From Pseudevernia furfuracea (taxonomy: Eukaryota; Ascomycota; Lecanoromycetes; Lecanorales; Parmeliaceae): a DNA stretch of 64,000 bases. The stretch's first letter is position 1. Each line of letters begins with the position of its first letter. The stretch spans positions 21,851 to 85,850 of the forward strand of contig JAIUPT010000044.1 in the NCBI GenBank assembly GCA_022315425.1, given 5' to 3'. Positions 32,864 to 46,200 of this stretch are shown here, piece after piece. The notes below the pieces were generated by a model. The model searched no databases. It was not told where the DNA came from and saw only the letters and a program-made list of their open reading frames with translations. The position numbers were made by a program, and so were the translations under genes.

Positions 32864-35800
32864 ATGCCACCGCATGGACCAGCGCAGCTGCTTGCTGCAA
32901 CCGTAGAAACTGCTCGGAGCAACTCACTTGATCTTGTTGTGATCAACCACGCCACGGGCCAGCGGCAGCTTGTGCATTGGGATGAAGGTGTCACTTCTGA
33001 ACTAGCTCATGGCTGGCACCCGCAGACAGTTGTTCTGAGTCCAATTCATGTTGTGTATGAGCGATAAGTCAACATCTTCACACCCACTTGATCCCAACAC
33101 TTACATGAACAGCACAGTGAGGTATGCACAAGAAGCCATCTGATACCAAGCGTTTGCAGGTGACGAAGGCAAGCAGCCACTCACACCCACACAGAAGAGC
33201 TTCACTCAATTGCATAGCGGGCTGGTCGTGGAGAAGATCTCAGGCACATGGAACTGGAAGCAAGTGGTTGTCTCTGATGACGGCAGGGCTATCCTTGCCT
33301 TGACTTCACAAGACGGATTGCCAAGCCTTTGGCTGTGGACAAGCAATAGCTTTACTAGCAACAGTGTGGCTAAACTTCTCCACGGGCCCACGCAGGTAGC
33401 TGGTAGACAGTGCAGCATTGAGCTGTCTGTCGTGGTTGAATGTGATGTACTTGTTGTTTCACACTTTTCACTTTGCTTTGATCAGCCGATTTCTTGACAC
33501 TGCCTGATAATCTGGTTTCTTTCTTTGAATCGCGCCTGCCTTGCAGCATATAGCCTCACACGATGGTTCCACAGTGCTTAATTGCATGCATGTTTCGCCT
33601 GAACCTGCTGCTGTTTGCATGTCAAAGCTTGAGATGTTATTGCAACAGGGAACAAGGTATTGGCAGCATTTACACACTATGCCAAAGGAACTCCTGCCAA
33701 AGGCTTTGGATTTGCCTATAGATGGACAACAGGCGGCAGTGGCAGAGCAGAGCTTGCAGCAGCAAAGCCTGTGCATCAGGTGTGGCTTTGCTCAAATTGC
33801 GTTGTACATGCAACTGTAGCCCTGAAGCTGTCAGGGCAACATTACAAGGGTAACACTGTTCGCGCAAGAATACTCGTAGACAGCAGCATCATTTACTCCG
33901 TTTGTGGTCTGGGATGTTGACATACAGACCTATATCTGACATTTTAGATACTACATATTTGAGCTCAAGTCTCAAAGTTTTGTTGATCTGTCCCAGCATG
34001 ACATATGCGCACTATGCTCCAGTCAGTCAAATTTGCAAACAAAAGTGTGTGCATCGTTTGCAGCTTCGTCCAGCATTCCTCCAAGGGCGCATCTGCTGCT
34101 GCATCGCTGCTCAGCTGGGACCCAACAACCACCTCACTGTATTTAGCCATACTTCTTCAGCCCGTCCAGCCCCCTTTGCCCATACTGTGCAAGCCCCAGC
34201 TGCAACACTGGCGTGGCACCATGCTGTCCCCCATGCAGCAGCCAAGCACTGCTGAAGCACCAGCACATGCCGCACACCAGTCTGCAGAGAGCAAGGACTG
34301 TGGCATCCGCAATGTTTCGCAAGCTTGGCACCCAACAGGCATTCCCACAAGTTCATCCTGCTGTGCCCTGTGTGCAATGTATGAGTCATTGACTTGTCTT
34401 TTGGTCACTTGAACATCCTGTGTCAGCTACTGAAGTTGTGCCTGCGTTGATGCTGATGCTTGCCTAAGCCGCATGACATGTCCACATCACAGCCAATCAA
34501 GACGCTTGCAGTGCTGACAATCACACTGCTGATTGATCATGCAGCTGCAGTGGCACATGGCAAAAAAAATGGTGTTTGACCACCATAAGCAACCCCTTAT
34601 CCCTACCCTCTCTGTGCATAGTCATCACTGTAGCAAAACAACTTGCTCAAGGAAGCCGGCCATTTCTGCATACATGTCATGCCATATGCTGAAAATCAGT
34701 CAACCATGACAAGACAACCAGTATGTGATGTGATGCAGGAGACTGGTTGGCAGTGGCAGTGTCTGCAGGTCCACACACTGCCTGCATCCTCATGGTTGCT
34801 GCAAACCTGACAGTGACTGCCAAGGTAGTTGACCCTGTCTGTGCCAAACATTTCACCACAACCCCTTTGACAGTATTACTGTTGGCATTTCACTTGTACC
34901 AGTGTGCACAACCCCACTGCATGTGACTCAACGTCGCAGACACAGATCAACCGGTCACATGCAGCAAAGGCTCAGAATTTGAGTGTTTGCTGCATTTGAT
35001 CAGGCAACAAAGATGCACAGCATAAACTTTCAACAAGCTTGCTGACTGAGACTGCCATGTGATACATCTGCAGCTACGCCTGCCTGGATATGCATGCTAA
35101 ACCTCATCATGACTCAGCACCATATCATCTGCTAATGCCATACAGATCCCATGGGACACAGTCATATTTGGAGACCAGCCCCAGCAGCAGCCACTACCAG
35201 CCGGGGATTCAAGGGAGGCTGTGCTGTGCAGCCTGGCATGGATGCCGGATGGGTCAGCTCTTGCTGTCATGGACAAGTGGGGCAACCTCGCCATGCTAGA
35301 TGTTCACGGCACCATGCATCGCCTGCAGCAGGTTGCCAGTCCTGCTGAGAAGCACCAGCAGGTGCTTCCTTACACACCTTCTTACCTGTAGACACCAACC
35401 AATCAGTAGCCATCGCGTGCCCTAACACAAACTTTGCTTGACTGCATACTGTAACTGACAGTATATTTCTATGATCCAGGCACTTTTAACAAGCTCTGCA
35501 AATCAGTATCTTTGGGAAAGTGTATCTGAGATCCAATCTATCAAGGATCCCATCAGTAGTCAGCCTGGCAAACTGCTGTTGCTGCAGCCTGCAAACATGC
35601 TGCCGCTGATCAGCTGCTGGGAGCGCTATGTTTCAATGCATGCTTGCTCTCATTAGCAGGTTGTGCCAAGTGAAGGCTCTGGCCAAGAGCTGTCTCAGCT
35701 CAGCTGTTGTATGCCTGTTATGGCATGCCAGTTATGTTATGGAATGCATGTTATGGTATGCCTATATTCGCTTGTTAGCTTCCTGCAAAGGTCAAGTCAT

Positions 35801-38800
35801 GACTGCTTCAGGCGCCAGAGGGCGTGATTGGTAGAGCAGCTGCTGCCAGCAGGCGTGGCCTCAATGCCAAACTGCTGCCTTATGCAGTCTGGGGGCCCGC
35901 TAGACAAACCACTGCCAAAAGGTGAGTCCCTGCCTCGCTGCCCTTCTGCAATTGCTTACAGTCTGGTATTTGTGATCTGCAATCTCACTGCTCCAATGCC
36001 TCACACATAAAGAGCGCAGTTCATATTTTGCGTCACTAGCAGCAGCAGCGACAACCTGTCTCTGGGTACCATTATTGCTTTTGAATACTCAGCATACCCT
36101 CGGACCTGGCTTTGCTGCTGAGTGCAAAGCACAGTATCATCTGCGTCACACCTGTGAAGGTTGTCTGTTGCAAGCATGCACTGATGAAGCATAACTTTGG
36201 CAATTCCAGACCTGTTTGCTCATTACAGACAGCTGACTTTGCCTGCAGGCTAAGGGCCTTTTCTGTGTCTGCCTTCTGCCCTGACGCAAATCGCCCGCCA
36301 ACGCTGGCTTTGTCTGATGGCTTCTACATCAGCCTGTGGTCAGCAACTCCATTGCAGAATGCCCTTAACATGTAAGCTTGCTCCTGTTCATCCTATACTA
36401 CTGTATGTGAGAAGCGCACTGCATGCATCCAGAGAAGGCAGTCAACATGCTGAACATGTCTCACATTCAGGTAACATGCCACCCTGCTGTTCACCAAACG
36501 TTTGCCGTTACAGTTCAACAAAGCTGTATGATGCAGCTCTACACCATGATGCCTGTTGTATGCATCTGAGCAGTGAGTGATGCCTGTGGAGATGAACCAA
36601 CACGAAGTTTGAGCTGACTGACATGCAGACCAGAGCCATTGACAGCATCTGGACATCCTAGTCATCATCTAGCATGCCCTGATGTGACACCGGCTGACAA
36701 AGCTGGGCAGCAGGTTCTGCCAAGCGCTGGCATAAACTTGATTGCAAGCCCTCTGGGCGTCAGCCTTAGCATTGCTGTCAAGAGGCAAGATGCTCCTGCA
36801 TTCACAGAAGACAAGGACTTGCAGGACAGCAGTGCAGCTGCTGCAGCCTCCCCTGCAGTGCTGGAACATCTAAAACAAGGTACTGCTTTGCTGCTGTTGC
36901 AGTCACATACCTATATGTGTGTTGTTGTGTTGCTCATCAACCAAGCAGACACGCATTGCCACTTGGTCAGTCATTGTATCTGCTCACATGTTTCCTCAAA
37001 TGTTGTCACACAAATCATTTAGTGCTCTTGTATGTGATGTCCTTAATGTGTCAAATGAACCGGTGCAGGTTCAGTGGGTGTCCACCAGGGGTCCCTGCCT
37101 GTGGCAATCCAGTCACTACAGCCAAGCAGATGCCTATGGCTGGCTGCCCACTCACAGCTACCTACCTGCACGCCAACCAACCTCAACCAGCTCTGCTGCT
37201 TCTGCAGCATGCCATTGCACATAGCTATAGCAGAGCTCCAGACAGCACTGGCAGGACAGACAGCACAACAGCAGCAGCGGCAGCAGCAAGGCAGCTTGCT
37301 GAGGAGTGGGCCGGGCTGATTCTCAGGATGATCAGGGATGAAGCTGCTCCCGGCGGCCTGACGCTGCTGCTGTTTCCTGCACCTCACCTGAAACAGCTGG
37401 GCGCATCACAGGTGCTGTGCGCACTACTTTGGCTTCTGCTGAAGTGCAATGTGTTGCCAAGAAATAGCTCCTGATGCATTCTGCTTCAGTCTGTTGTGCA
37501 ACGCCCAGCAGTAAAGATATAAGACTGCCACTGGCAATGCTGGGTGCCTGACCAGACTACCAAGAGCCTATCAACAACCTGCCCTTAGCTTTACTGTGTT
37601 CCTTCCAATGATACAGAGCCACGTTCTGTGAGTATGCCCTTTTATACATGTCAGGGCGCTGCATGGCTGCGCAATGGTTTGTTAGCGCATGAAAACGACT
37701 ACTCAAAAGTCACATGCAAGCAGGCTCTGTAAGTTTGCCTGCATTCTGCGCAAGGAGCGAAGCACTTGTTTGCATGTGCAGCCTGTGGCTTCTCTTGCAC
37801 TCAATGGAGAGCAGCTGAGGAAAGCACAGCAACAGAGCTCAGCAAATCATTTGGCAGCCGGACGTAGCAGCAGGCCTGCTTCTGATGTGCAGGCCAGAGT
37901 CTGGTAAGCGCTGTGAGCTCATGTCTGTTGCATCGCAGCACCCTGCACCCTTAATTGTGGCCATGCTCAAGCTGAACACCTGCTGCCTAGTTGTGGCTAC
38001 ATGTTCTTGCCTCAGCATACCTTCTGCCAGCAGGGCATGACAGACCAGACATCTCTTGCATCTTCTCCAAAAAGAGAACAGAGTACAGGGAAGAGGGCGC
38101 AGACAGCTGTGGACCACCTCAGAACTTGTGCGTGCATGCTTGTGTGCAGGAGCAGCAGCTGCATTTGAGGTGCTGGCTGATGCTGAGCAGTGGCAGGAGG
38201 CAGTGCACCTGGGAGCGGCTTGCCTGGCTAATGGCTGTGCCCAACAAGCACTGCTGGTATCATAGCATGCCTGTACATGTGCTGCAGCTACACTGCGCAG
38301 CTCAGCACACTTTTATATGCACCGCAACATTGCAAGTTGCTGCACTACAAGTGCAGCAGACGCTCACTATGAAAAACACACCAGCGGCATTGCAGAGTTC
38401 ACACAGTCTCCTTTTATTGTCCATGTCTTGAGGATAATCAGTTCAAAGTGCTGACGCACTGCATCACTGCAACCACAGATAGGTCATGCTGATGTCAGAC
38501 ACCACCACATACATGCTTTCTTTCAAATGTTTGCTGATGCCATGAGATACTAAAGGCTTGCTGACACTTGCACAGGCAGTGATGGCCACCAGACTGGGAG
38601 CCCACATGCAGGGCCTAGGGGCCATGCCAGCTCATACAGGGGCACCAGCCCTTGCCGACCTGCTACAAGCCCTGCAAGCTGCCCTTGACAGCTGCTCATC
38701 AGCTGCCGCCTCAGAGGCTTCACATGCAACACGCAATGGCCTACAGAGGCTGTACGCAGGGCTGCTGCAACAAGCCTGACTCAGCTGCTGGACAGCGCTG

Positions 38801-38910
38801 CTGCCTGCTTTGCTGCTGTTCCGGTCATGGCTGGTGCTGATGGTCGGCTTTCTGGGCCCCGTGAACAAGCATCTGCTGCTGCACCTGCTTGGCAAGGTGG
38901 GACACCAACA
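32864..38910 (+). CDS. Large multi-exon protein, beta-propeller-like then helical
   Basis: I do not recognise the family with certainty. From the ATG at 32864 (MPPHGPAQLLAATVETARSN) exons encode WD/propeller-like strands: VVVSDDGRAILALTSQDGLP with LWLWTSN (about 33265-33350) and SLAWMPDGSALAVMDKWGNL with AMLDVHG (about 35225-35310). The repeated pattern S-x-DG-x-x-L-A-x-x-D-x-x-G-x-L typifies WD40-type blades. Later exons are helical: SPAVLEHLKQ (about 36850), RQLAEEWAGLILRMIRDEAA (about 37290), AFEVLADAEQWQEAVHLGAA (about 38160) and ALADLLQALQAALDSC (about 38650). Such propeller-plus-helical-repeat proteins serve as scaffolds in trafficking, cilia or nuclear pores. CPLANE1-like or WDR-like relatives are possible but unproven. 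Exons continue on the same strand beyond 39 kb, so the gene may be much longer. Confidence 0.4.
35441..35550. repeat. Dispersed repeat family, copy C
   Basis: 35441-35460 (GCTTGACTGCATACTGTA) is the reverse complement of the start of the core in copy A, and 35492-35550 (GCTCTGCAAATCAGTATCTT, TGTATCTGAGATCCAATCTA) matches the block of copy A reverse-complemented. The order therefore equals copy A read backwards, truncated within the core. It lies in an intron of the large plus-strand gene. Confidence 0.7.
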
Positions 38911-40039
38911 CACACTGTGAAGACGCAATTGGCAAGATTGTCCTTTTACAGATGCAATTGAGGAACTTTGGTCTGTTTCATAACCGAGATCTGAGAAGAT
39001 GCAATGAGAAGCAATTGCACGCATTTGGTGCAAAACGTGTCCTTCCTAATCACACATCCACTCAAAGTTGTCTAGAAGAATTCTGTGACAAGTCATGTCT
39101 TCACCTTCATGGCAAAGTCTGCATCAAGCTTGTAGCCACTTTTCACAACTTTTCAACAGTGACCTGTGGCTACATGCAGCAACACAGCGCACCTCAACTG
39201 CCCTTTAAACTGCGTTCAGGCGATACTGCAGACAGCAACAACTCACGGGGTACCAGGGGCGAATCCTGCCAAGCCCCTGCCAATCAACACCGCATACATA
39301 TGCTGGCAGTTGGCTAGGCAAGAGCAGCTGGCTAGTATCTTGAGCATGCTTGCTGGTGTCCTGGGGCAAGCCAAGCCTGCCATCAGCTTTCATGACTGCG
39401 TTGGCCCAGCTAGGAAAGGAGTCCGCTGCTGCCACACTGTCTGACCTTGCGCAGGTGCGTCGCAGATGCGTGTCAGAAGCTGCCTGACCCCAATGACCAG
39501 TGTCACCGTTGGCTTGCTTGTACCAGTTGCTGTTGCTGTTGTGTTTGTCATTGTTGGTGTTGCTGTTGCTGGTGTTGTCATTGTTGTCAAGGTGCCAAAC
39601 AGCTGTAGCATTCAGACAAGCGAGAGAAGTGCTGTCAAAGCTTCAGACAAGACCAGACCATGCACAGTGAAATTGTGTTTGTCATCTGACAGTGAATCAC
39701 TTCGATTGCTTTGCAATGCTTGCTGCAGCAAGTCAATGTGGTGCAAGCACACAGTCCTGTGTACATGAGGTCCTGCTTTCATGGCAAGTGTCAACCTGGT
39801 GCTGTGGCATTGCACAGGAGCTTGGGGCTGCTTTGCAATCCCAGGGTTTGCTGGAAGGCAAGATTGGGAGGAAGTCAAGGACAGCCTCAGTGAACCAGCT
39901 GCTTTCACTCTAGACTTGGTTCATTTGAGGCGCCTACAGCATCAGGTGCATGCTGTACCTTGCTGATGCAGATTCAGTAGAAGCGCCAGCTTGCCAGGTT
40001 TCTGTCCAAGAACCTACACTGTGGTCCTGACATACACCA

Positions 40040-42870
40040 GTGACTGTGCATGCAAAGCATGTCTTTGGCAATAATCATCCTGACACAGCAGAGCTTCGTG
40101 AGGTGCCACATCAAATTGTTCAGTTTTCACCGGTTGCCCTGCAGTGTGACTTTGTGGCTTATCTACGGGTATACTCCAGCATTCTCAAGCCTCACTTGGG
40201 GCTTCTAGCAGCAGACGCCCATTGGACCAGCTGCTGATGGATGATGGCCCTCGTCCGGTCCATGAGTGAAGATGCACCACCCCCCTGGGGCCTGCCCACC
40301 CACCCCTCGCCTATCAGAAGTCCTCGTCACTTCTCCTCATCCCCAGAAGACAGCAAGCAGCATGCTGACAATGGTCTTGGGACCAATCAGGCAGGGGAGT
40401 CCCAGGGGGCGGAGGGTCTGGACATGTCACAGACGGCGGTCTGAAGCCTTGAAGGGCATGATCAGGCTTGGTTGGCTGCTGCTGTGCCGAGCTAGGCTGA
40501 GCAGAGCATGGCGAGCCAATCTGAAGCATACTCAGCAGGCCTTGATGGCTGGCAGCTTTGAGGTGAGCAGCTGTCTTTGCTGGTCTGCTGAACTCAGCAT
40601 GACAGAATCTGAGTTTTGAGGCAAGCCATTCAGGGATTTTGGCTTTAGTCTTTGCTGCTGCAGTCCGCTCATAGCACAATCCAAGAGCAGGTTGAGATGC
40701 AGTAAGCAATGGTGATGCATTACAGCTTTCTGCATTGTCACATTACTTGCAGCAACTGCTTCTGAGCGTGTTGGTTTTTGTATGGTAAGCCAAAGACACC
40801 AGGCTGCATGAATCAGAACCTACTGGTCAGCAACACCAAACCGGGCAAAGCCAGTGTTTGAGTCCAGACAAGCATTCTGTGGCATGGTCTGAACATTTGC
40901 AAATGCAGCTCTGCATAGAAAGAAAAGAAAAGACTAGCGTCAATTTAATGAGTAAGCCAAGTGTTATTCCGGGCTGCGCAACTTCTGCATATGAACATGC
41001 TCCCCCATCCCAGTCCTGTCTGCACATGTTCCTCAACGCAGGTTTCAGCACAAGAGCAGGCCTGCGCTGAAGACGTGGTGAAATGGTCCACAGCTGTGGC
41101 CGGCAGCAGATGGGGTGCACAGCAGCAAGGATGTGCAGGAGGGGGTGATAGGGGCCTGCAGCAGCATTTGTCGCCCTGGCCTGCTGTACCCCAACTACTG
41201 GAATCTGCTCTGCCTGACACACCCATTGAAAGGGTAATCTGCGCCACGTTAGTGTGCTGCTGAAACTGTAGCGTTGGCTCTTGTAACAACGCTCATGCTG
41301 CAGCACACATCTGTTGCGATGCGTGTCATGCTCATGGGCAGTAAGTGCTTGAGGGTGGATATGACTGGCTACTTGCCTTGTGTACCATGTGCCTGTCTCA
41401 CGACACAATGTTCAAGCCTTGTCTGCGGTCGTAAAATGTGACCTGAAAGTGTTGGATTTTGCTGCAGGACTGCAGCCATGATGCGCCGCTTGAAGGCCTC
41501 CTGCATGAATAGCGTCCCTCATAGCATGTCCTCAGGTAGCAATACCATCTCATGTATCAGCTCTGCTGTTTCAATTGCGCCATTGCAAATACTCTGGCCT
41601 GGATAAGCGCGTCAGATTGCATCTGTCAGTCTGGAAATGCATAGACTTGGCTCATCCAGATTGGCTACACGCATGCTGGCAACGCATCCTACCATGTGAC
41701 TGGGTACAGTGTTGACATCAGTTGGTTGCCAAAGGACTTCCAAGCCACTTTGCATGATAAACAGCTAATGGCTTGATGGCTGCTGTTGGCATAATGGCAT
41801 TGGGTACCATCATGTTGGGGGTACTGGTCTCACCTGTGAGCACATGCTTTGTCTTTAGCTGCTTGGCACAAGTGCTGTTGTTTGTAGGCCTACAGATGAG
41901 CAAGGAGTGACTGACTGGCAAGCAGAATGGAGAGCGTATTGTAGCACAACCATGTCTAGCCTACAAGCATGGCTGCAGTCTGACTCAGATGACATGGCCA
42001 TCATGCAGGTGCAAGCAAATATGCACAGTCATCATGCACAGACATGACTTTGTCATCTGGACACATGCATCATCTGTTTGTGTGATGCACCCTCATACAT
42101 AAGTCCATGTGAAGCTCAGATGCTGTCACCTGCACTTGATCGTGTAGAGAGCAACTGTCTGCTGGAAAATCACTTGCTCTGCATGCTATGTGCATTCAGC
42201 AACAGACACTCTCTGCTGTCAGATCAGCAGGAGTCATCATTCTGAGATGTGTTGCGCATTCAGGAGGACATACAAGGCACCAGTCCAATGGCAGCGCCAG
42301 CACTGAAGACATCCTAGGTTTACCTACTGTCCATGCCAATTCTGTCTGAAGCTGGTCACGCAAGACTGCTGCCTCTGTCCAGCTGCTTTCAGCACCCCTT
42401 GTGTCTAGGTATACTGCCATGCACTCACTATGGCTGCTGTTCCTGTGTCTGATGTTGTCTATGTGACGAGTCAGGAGAGTAAAGCAGTTTGTCACTTGCC
42501 GCATGGCCTGTTTCATGGTACATATCATGCTTCACTGTTGCATCTTCAAGGAAGTCTGCACTCAAACATAGCCAGCTGTCTATGGTGGCTAGCGGTATAA
42601 GATTTGTGCAACAGTGTAGTCTGATAGGGCAGAAGGTGATTGAGTACCAGTTGCCTATGGTATGCTTGCATGTTGGCAGCAAGAGCCCAGTTGTCAGAGT
42701 TGTTCAAAGGCAAGCAGCATTTTTTCTGGTGTAGGACTGGGCAGGGCCAAAGGGCTGGATGCAGATGGAGCCCTGCTGGCCCTGCAATCCCTGCTGCACC
42801 CCTCTGCAAACCCCCAGATCAGGGCATGGCAGCAGGCCAGGTCAGTCAACCTTCATACCATGTAACTGAC
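40040..42870 (+). CDS. Further exons of the large plus-strand gene (uncertain)
   Basis: Exon-like frames on the plus strand are separated by intron-sized gaps: about 40085-40235 (FSPVALQCDFVAYLRVYSSI then LKPHLGLLAADAHW), 41040-41260 (EDVVKWSTAVAGSRWG, LSPWPAVPQLLESALPDTPI) and 42725-42840 (GLDADGALLALQSLLHPSAN). They are Leu/Ala-rich helical segments without a recognised domain and resemble in style the helical exons before 39 kb. They could join that gene or belong to a separate one. About 39.0-40.0 kb and 41.3-42.7 kb are mostly non-coding, with a GTTGCTGTTGCTGTTGT simple repeat near 39530. Confidence 0.3.
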
Positions 42871-43212
42871 GTCTACACCCAGTATTGCTGGCTGCAATCT
42901 CCTGCATGCGCTGCCAGGACACTGTGGTCTGTACAAGCAAGACTTTGCATGCATGCATGTCAGTACCCATGTGCACAGTGTGGTGTCTCAAGCCTTGACG
43001 GTGACTGACCCAGCTCTGTCATTCATCAGGCTACCATACTAGAACTGCCTGCACCTTCAGGCAATCATAATCACACAGGTTTTTCTACATGTCCAATGCA
43101 CGGAGGCATACAGCTGCCTGCTTGATGACTATGTCTGCCATTCATTGTATGTTGTCGGATGCTGAGGTGAAAGTGCTTGTCTCACAATGATGATGATGAT
43201 TGATGATGCAGA

Positions 43213-46200
43213 GTGGAAGGGATACCGGCCTCAGCCAGCACAAGCGCCACCCCCCTGCCTGCATATGACACCATCTCACCTACTGATATTGACTTGTCTG
43301 TTAACCCCCTGGAGGTCAGTCAGCCCAAAGCAGAGGCAGCCGGCATCTTGCAGTCCAGCAGCACTGTACACACAGAGGATGGTCAGCTCAGGGACACCAG
43401 CAACCAAGCTGAGCAGCCTCTGATCAAGGCTGCCCTCAAGACAGGTGACTTGCTAGCACCACAAGAAGGGGATGGCATCAGGCTTGCAAATGGTGACGTT
43501 GCTGGACCTAAGCTTCGGCATGTGGCCTTTGAGCAGCCACTGGCCCCTCAGTCCATCTCTGAGGTTGTTACCAGCAAAGCACACGATGAATGGACAGTCA
43601 TTCAGTCTACTGGTTCAGACACAGAGTACAACTCCAGGTCAGGTGCTAAGCAGGGGCTGGTCAGGGTCAAGTCAGCCCTGCCCCAGGAAGAGCTGCCTCA
43701 GCAGCTGCAGGGGCTAGGGCTACTTCACACAGCCCCCAGCCGCGGGTCAGCTGAGGCCAAGACCCTGAACTGACGACTCCAGCCAGCTTATCAAAAGGAA
43801 GCTGCCAGTGCTGAAGGTACCCCTCACGGGTATGGGTCGACCTAGGGCAGCAGCTAGACGGGGTACTCCCCGCTTTGTGGCTGAGGGAATGGAAGACATA
43901 GGCTTTGCTTTCAGCTGCAGCAGAGGCAGCAGCCTGTTCTGCTGTGATGACATTGCTGATGCTGTTGGAGATGCACAAATGCTGATGCTTCAGTCGTACT
44001 TGAATGCTCAGCCTGGTGAGCAGCAGGAACAAGAAGCTGCCTACGCTCTGCGTCAGCACCTCACCACAGCAGGTCACATGCTCAGCAGCAGCAGCAGCAG
44101 TGCTGTCCTACTGCAACCTTCAAACACCTCTGTACCTGGCAGCACAGCACAGCATGCCCAGCGTGGCAACACAGCTGGGCCCGGTTACAGATCCCTGCCA
44201 GTTGCTGAAGGCACAGAGGGCAGACATTCCATTGCTGCCTTCAACCCTTCATGGCACTTGAGGGCCAACCAAGCTGCTCAAGCTGAAGAGCACCCAAGCA
44301 CACAGACTGCTGAAACAGTCCCAGATGCTGATGACTCACTGGACCGATTCTATAGGCCAGCTGGTGATTTGCCCTCCAAGCCTCCTCAGCGCCAGCCCAG
44401 CATGGTTGAGCAGGCGGGATGCCTGAACTTTGGCAGCCATGTTGTGGCCAAGGGACAGCTGGCTGTGCATGAGGCACAGTGGGGGCAGTCTATTGGCCGC
44501 AAGAGCAAGCCCAGAGAGCGTAGTGCAATCGATGATGCTGCTCTCAGCTCAGAGGACTCAGAGAGTGACTTTGAGCATGATGATGAGCCTTGGACCCAGA
44601 CTCAGGCTGAGTTTGAAGCTGATCATGATGCAGAGTCTGCTTATCAGTCAAGGATGACCAGTCATGATTCACAAGAGCATGCAGCAGGGGGGCAATACAC
44701 AGATGCCCTGCCAGGGCAGGGCCAGAATGAGGCAGGGCAGTACGCAGATTACCACTCTGAGGAGGGGCAGTCTGAAGAGGGCCAGTATGGTGAGGGGCAT
44801 TTTGAGGAGACAGGCCTGGACCAGTCACTGGACGTTCTGCCAGCAGGCATAACCTCTGCACCTGAGGTGTATAGTCCCATGTCATGTGGGGCAGCACGTG
44901 TCCGGTCCATGATCACCAACAGACCATTCATGCTAGAAGAGCCAATGAGCCCTGTTGCTGAGCGCAGAGGTGCCACTATGAGACGAGGCTCACAGCTCGC
45001 TCTCACTGCCCCAGCTGAGTCCCTTGGAACAGCGTGGTGTCGGAGGGCGCTCAACAGCAAGAAGAGCCCCTGTATCATGACTGGTCCCAGCCTGTACAGG
45101 ACCTCAATGTTGCAACGGCTGCTGAGCCGGCTGCTCCTGCACCCATGTCAGAAGCCGAGCTAGCAGCTGAGCTGGCAATTGCTGACGCCATGCGCAAGAA
45201 AGGCAAGAAGTCCAATCCAGATGCTGTCAAGACAGGTGCTATCAGCAAGCTCACTGGCAGCTTGTTCAGACGCTCAGGCAAAAAGACAGCTGAGACTCAG
45301 ACCACTGAGTGCCGAGAGGAGGAGACTCAAACCTCAGACCAGCTTGAGCCACCAACAGAGGTTGTGTCTCAGGAGCTTGTGACAGCGGCAGGGCATCCTG
45401 AACTGGGGCAGGAGCTCTCCTTTGGGATGCCCTCAAAGGGCAAACAGCCCCACCTGCCACCGAGCCGCATTATGGAGATCTGGTGCTGTCAGATCTGCTG
45501 GAAGCTCATGGGCCACTGGCCATGACTGCAATGTCGTCTCCTACCCATACCTCCGCTGTTGTCCTGCCATGTGAGCAGACCAGCCCAGCACAGCTGGCAG
45601 GCCTTGCTGATGTTTCAGATCAGGATCTGTCTTCCCAGATAATGACACAGCACAGCTCTGACCCTCAGCTGCAGCAGCCTGCTCTGACTGGGCTGCTGGC
45701 AGACGCAGCGCCTGCAGTTGCAGGAGACATGATGACGTTCCAGGTGGATGGGCAGATCAAGCTCGGGCTCCGCCCTCGCCAGCTCACCTTCTCAGCTTCT
45801 GCTCAGCCGCCACCACAGCTGTGGCTGCAGTCTCAGGCTGGCTCCCAGGCCTTGGAACAAAGCCCATTCGCTGTATCTCAGTCTGCTGCTCCTCTTCCTC
45901 TTGCTGAGCAGCCTGCAGGGGTTTCAACCCACAGCAGTGGTGCTTCAGCGTCAGGTTACGCACCAGATGGTATAGCAGCATCTCAGTCATTGGACAGAAG
46001 CCTTCAGTCAGCACAGCCAGGCAGTGCTAGCTTGGTGCTACAGCCTCAAGTGTCAAGCATGGCCACAGCTGCACCACCAGCAGCACCAGTGTGCAGGCAG
46101 CCGTCCATACAGGCAGATGACATGGCCACAGCTGTGGAGACACAGTGTGGTCAGGAACTGACTACTGTGGCACCATCTTTGTCATGGCCGGGACCTGCCA

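Noticed and set aside
40827..41408. 193-codon minus-strand ORF
   Set aside because: Composition is Cys/His/Arg-rich without domain signature and it overlaps a plus-strand helical exon (41040-41260); judged a shadow.
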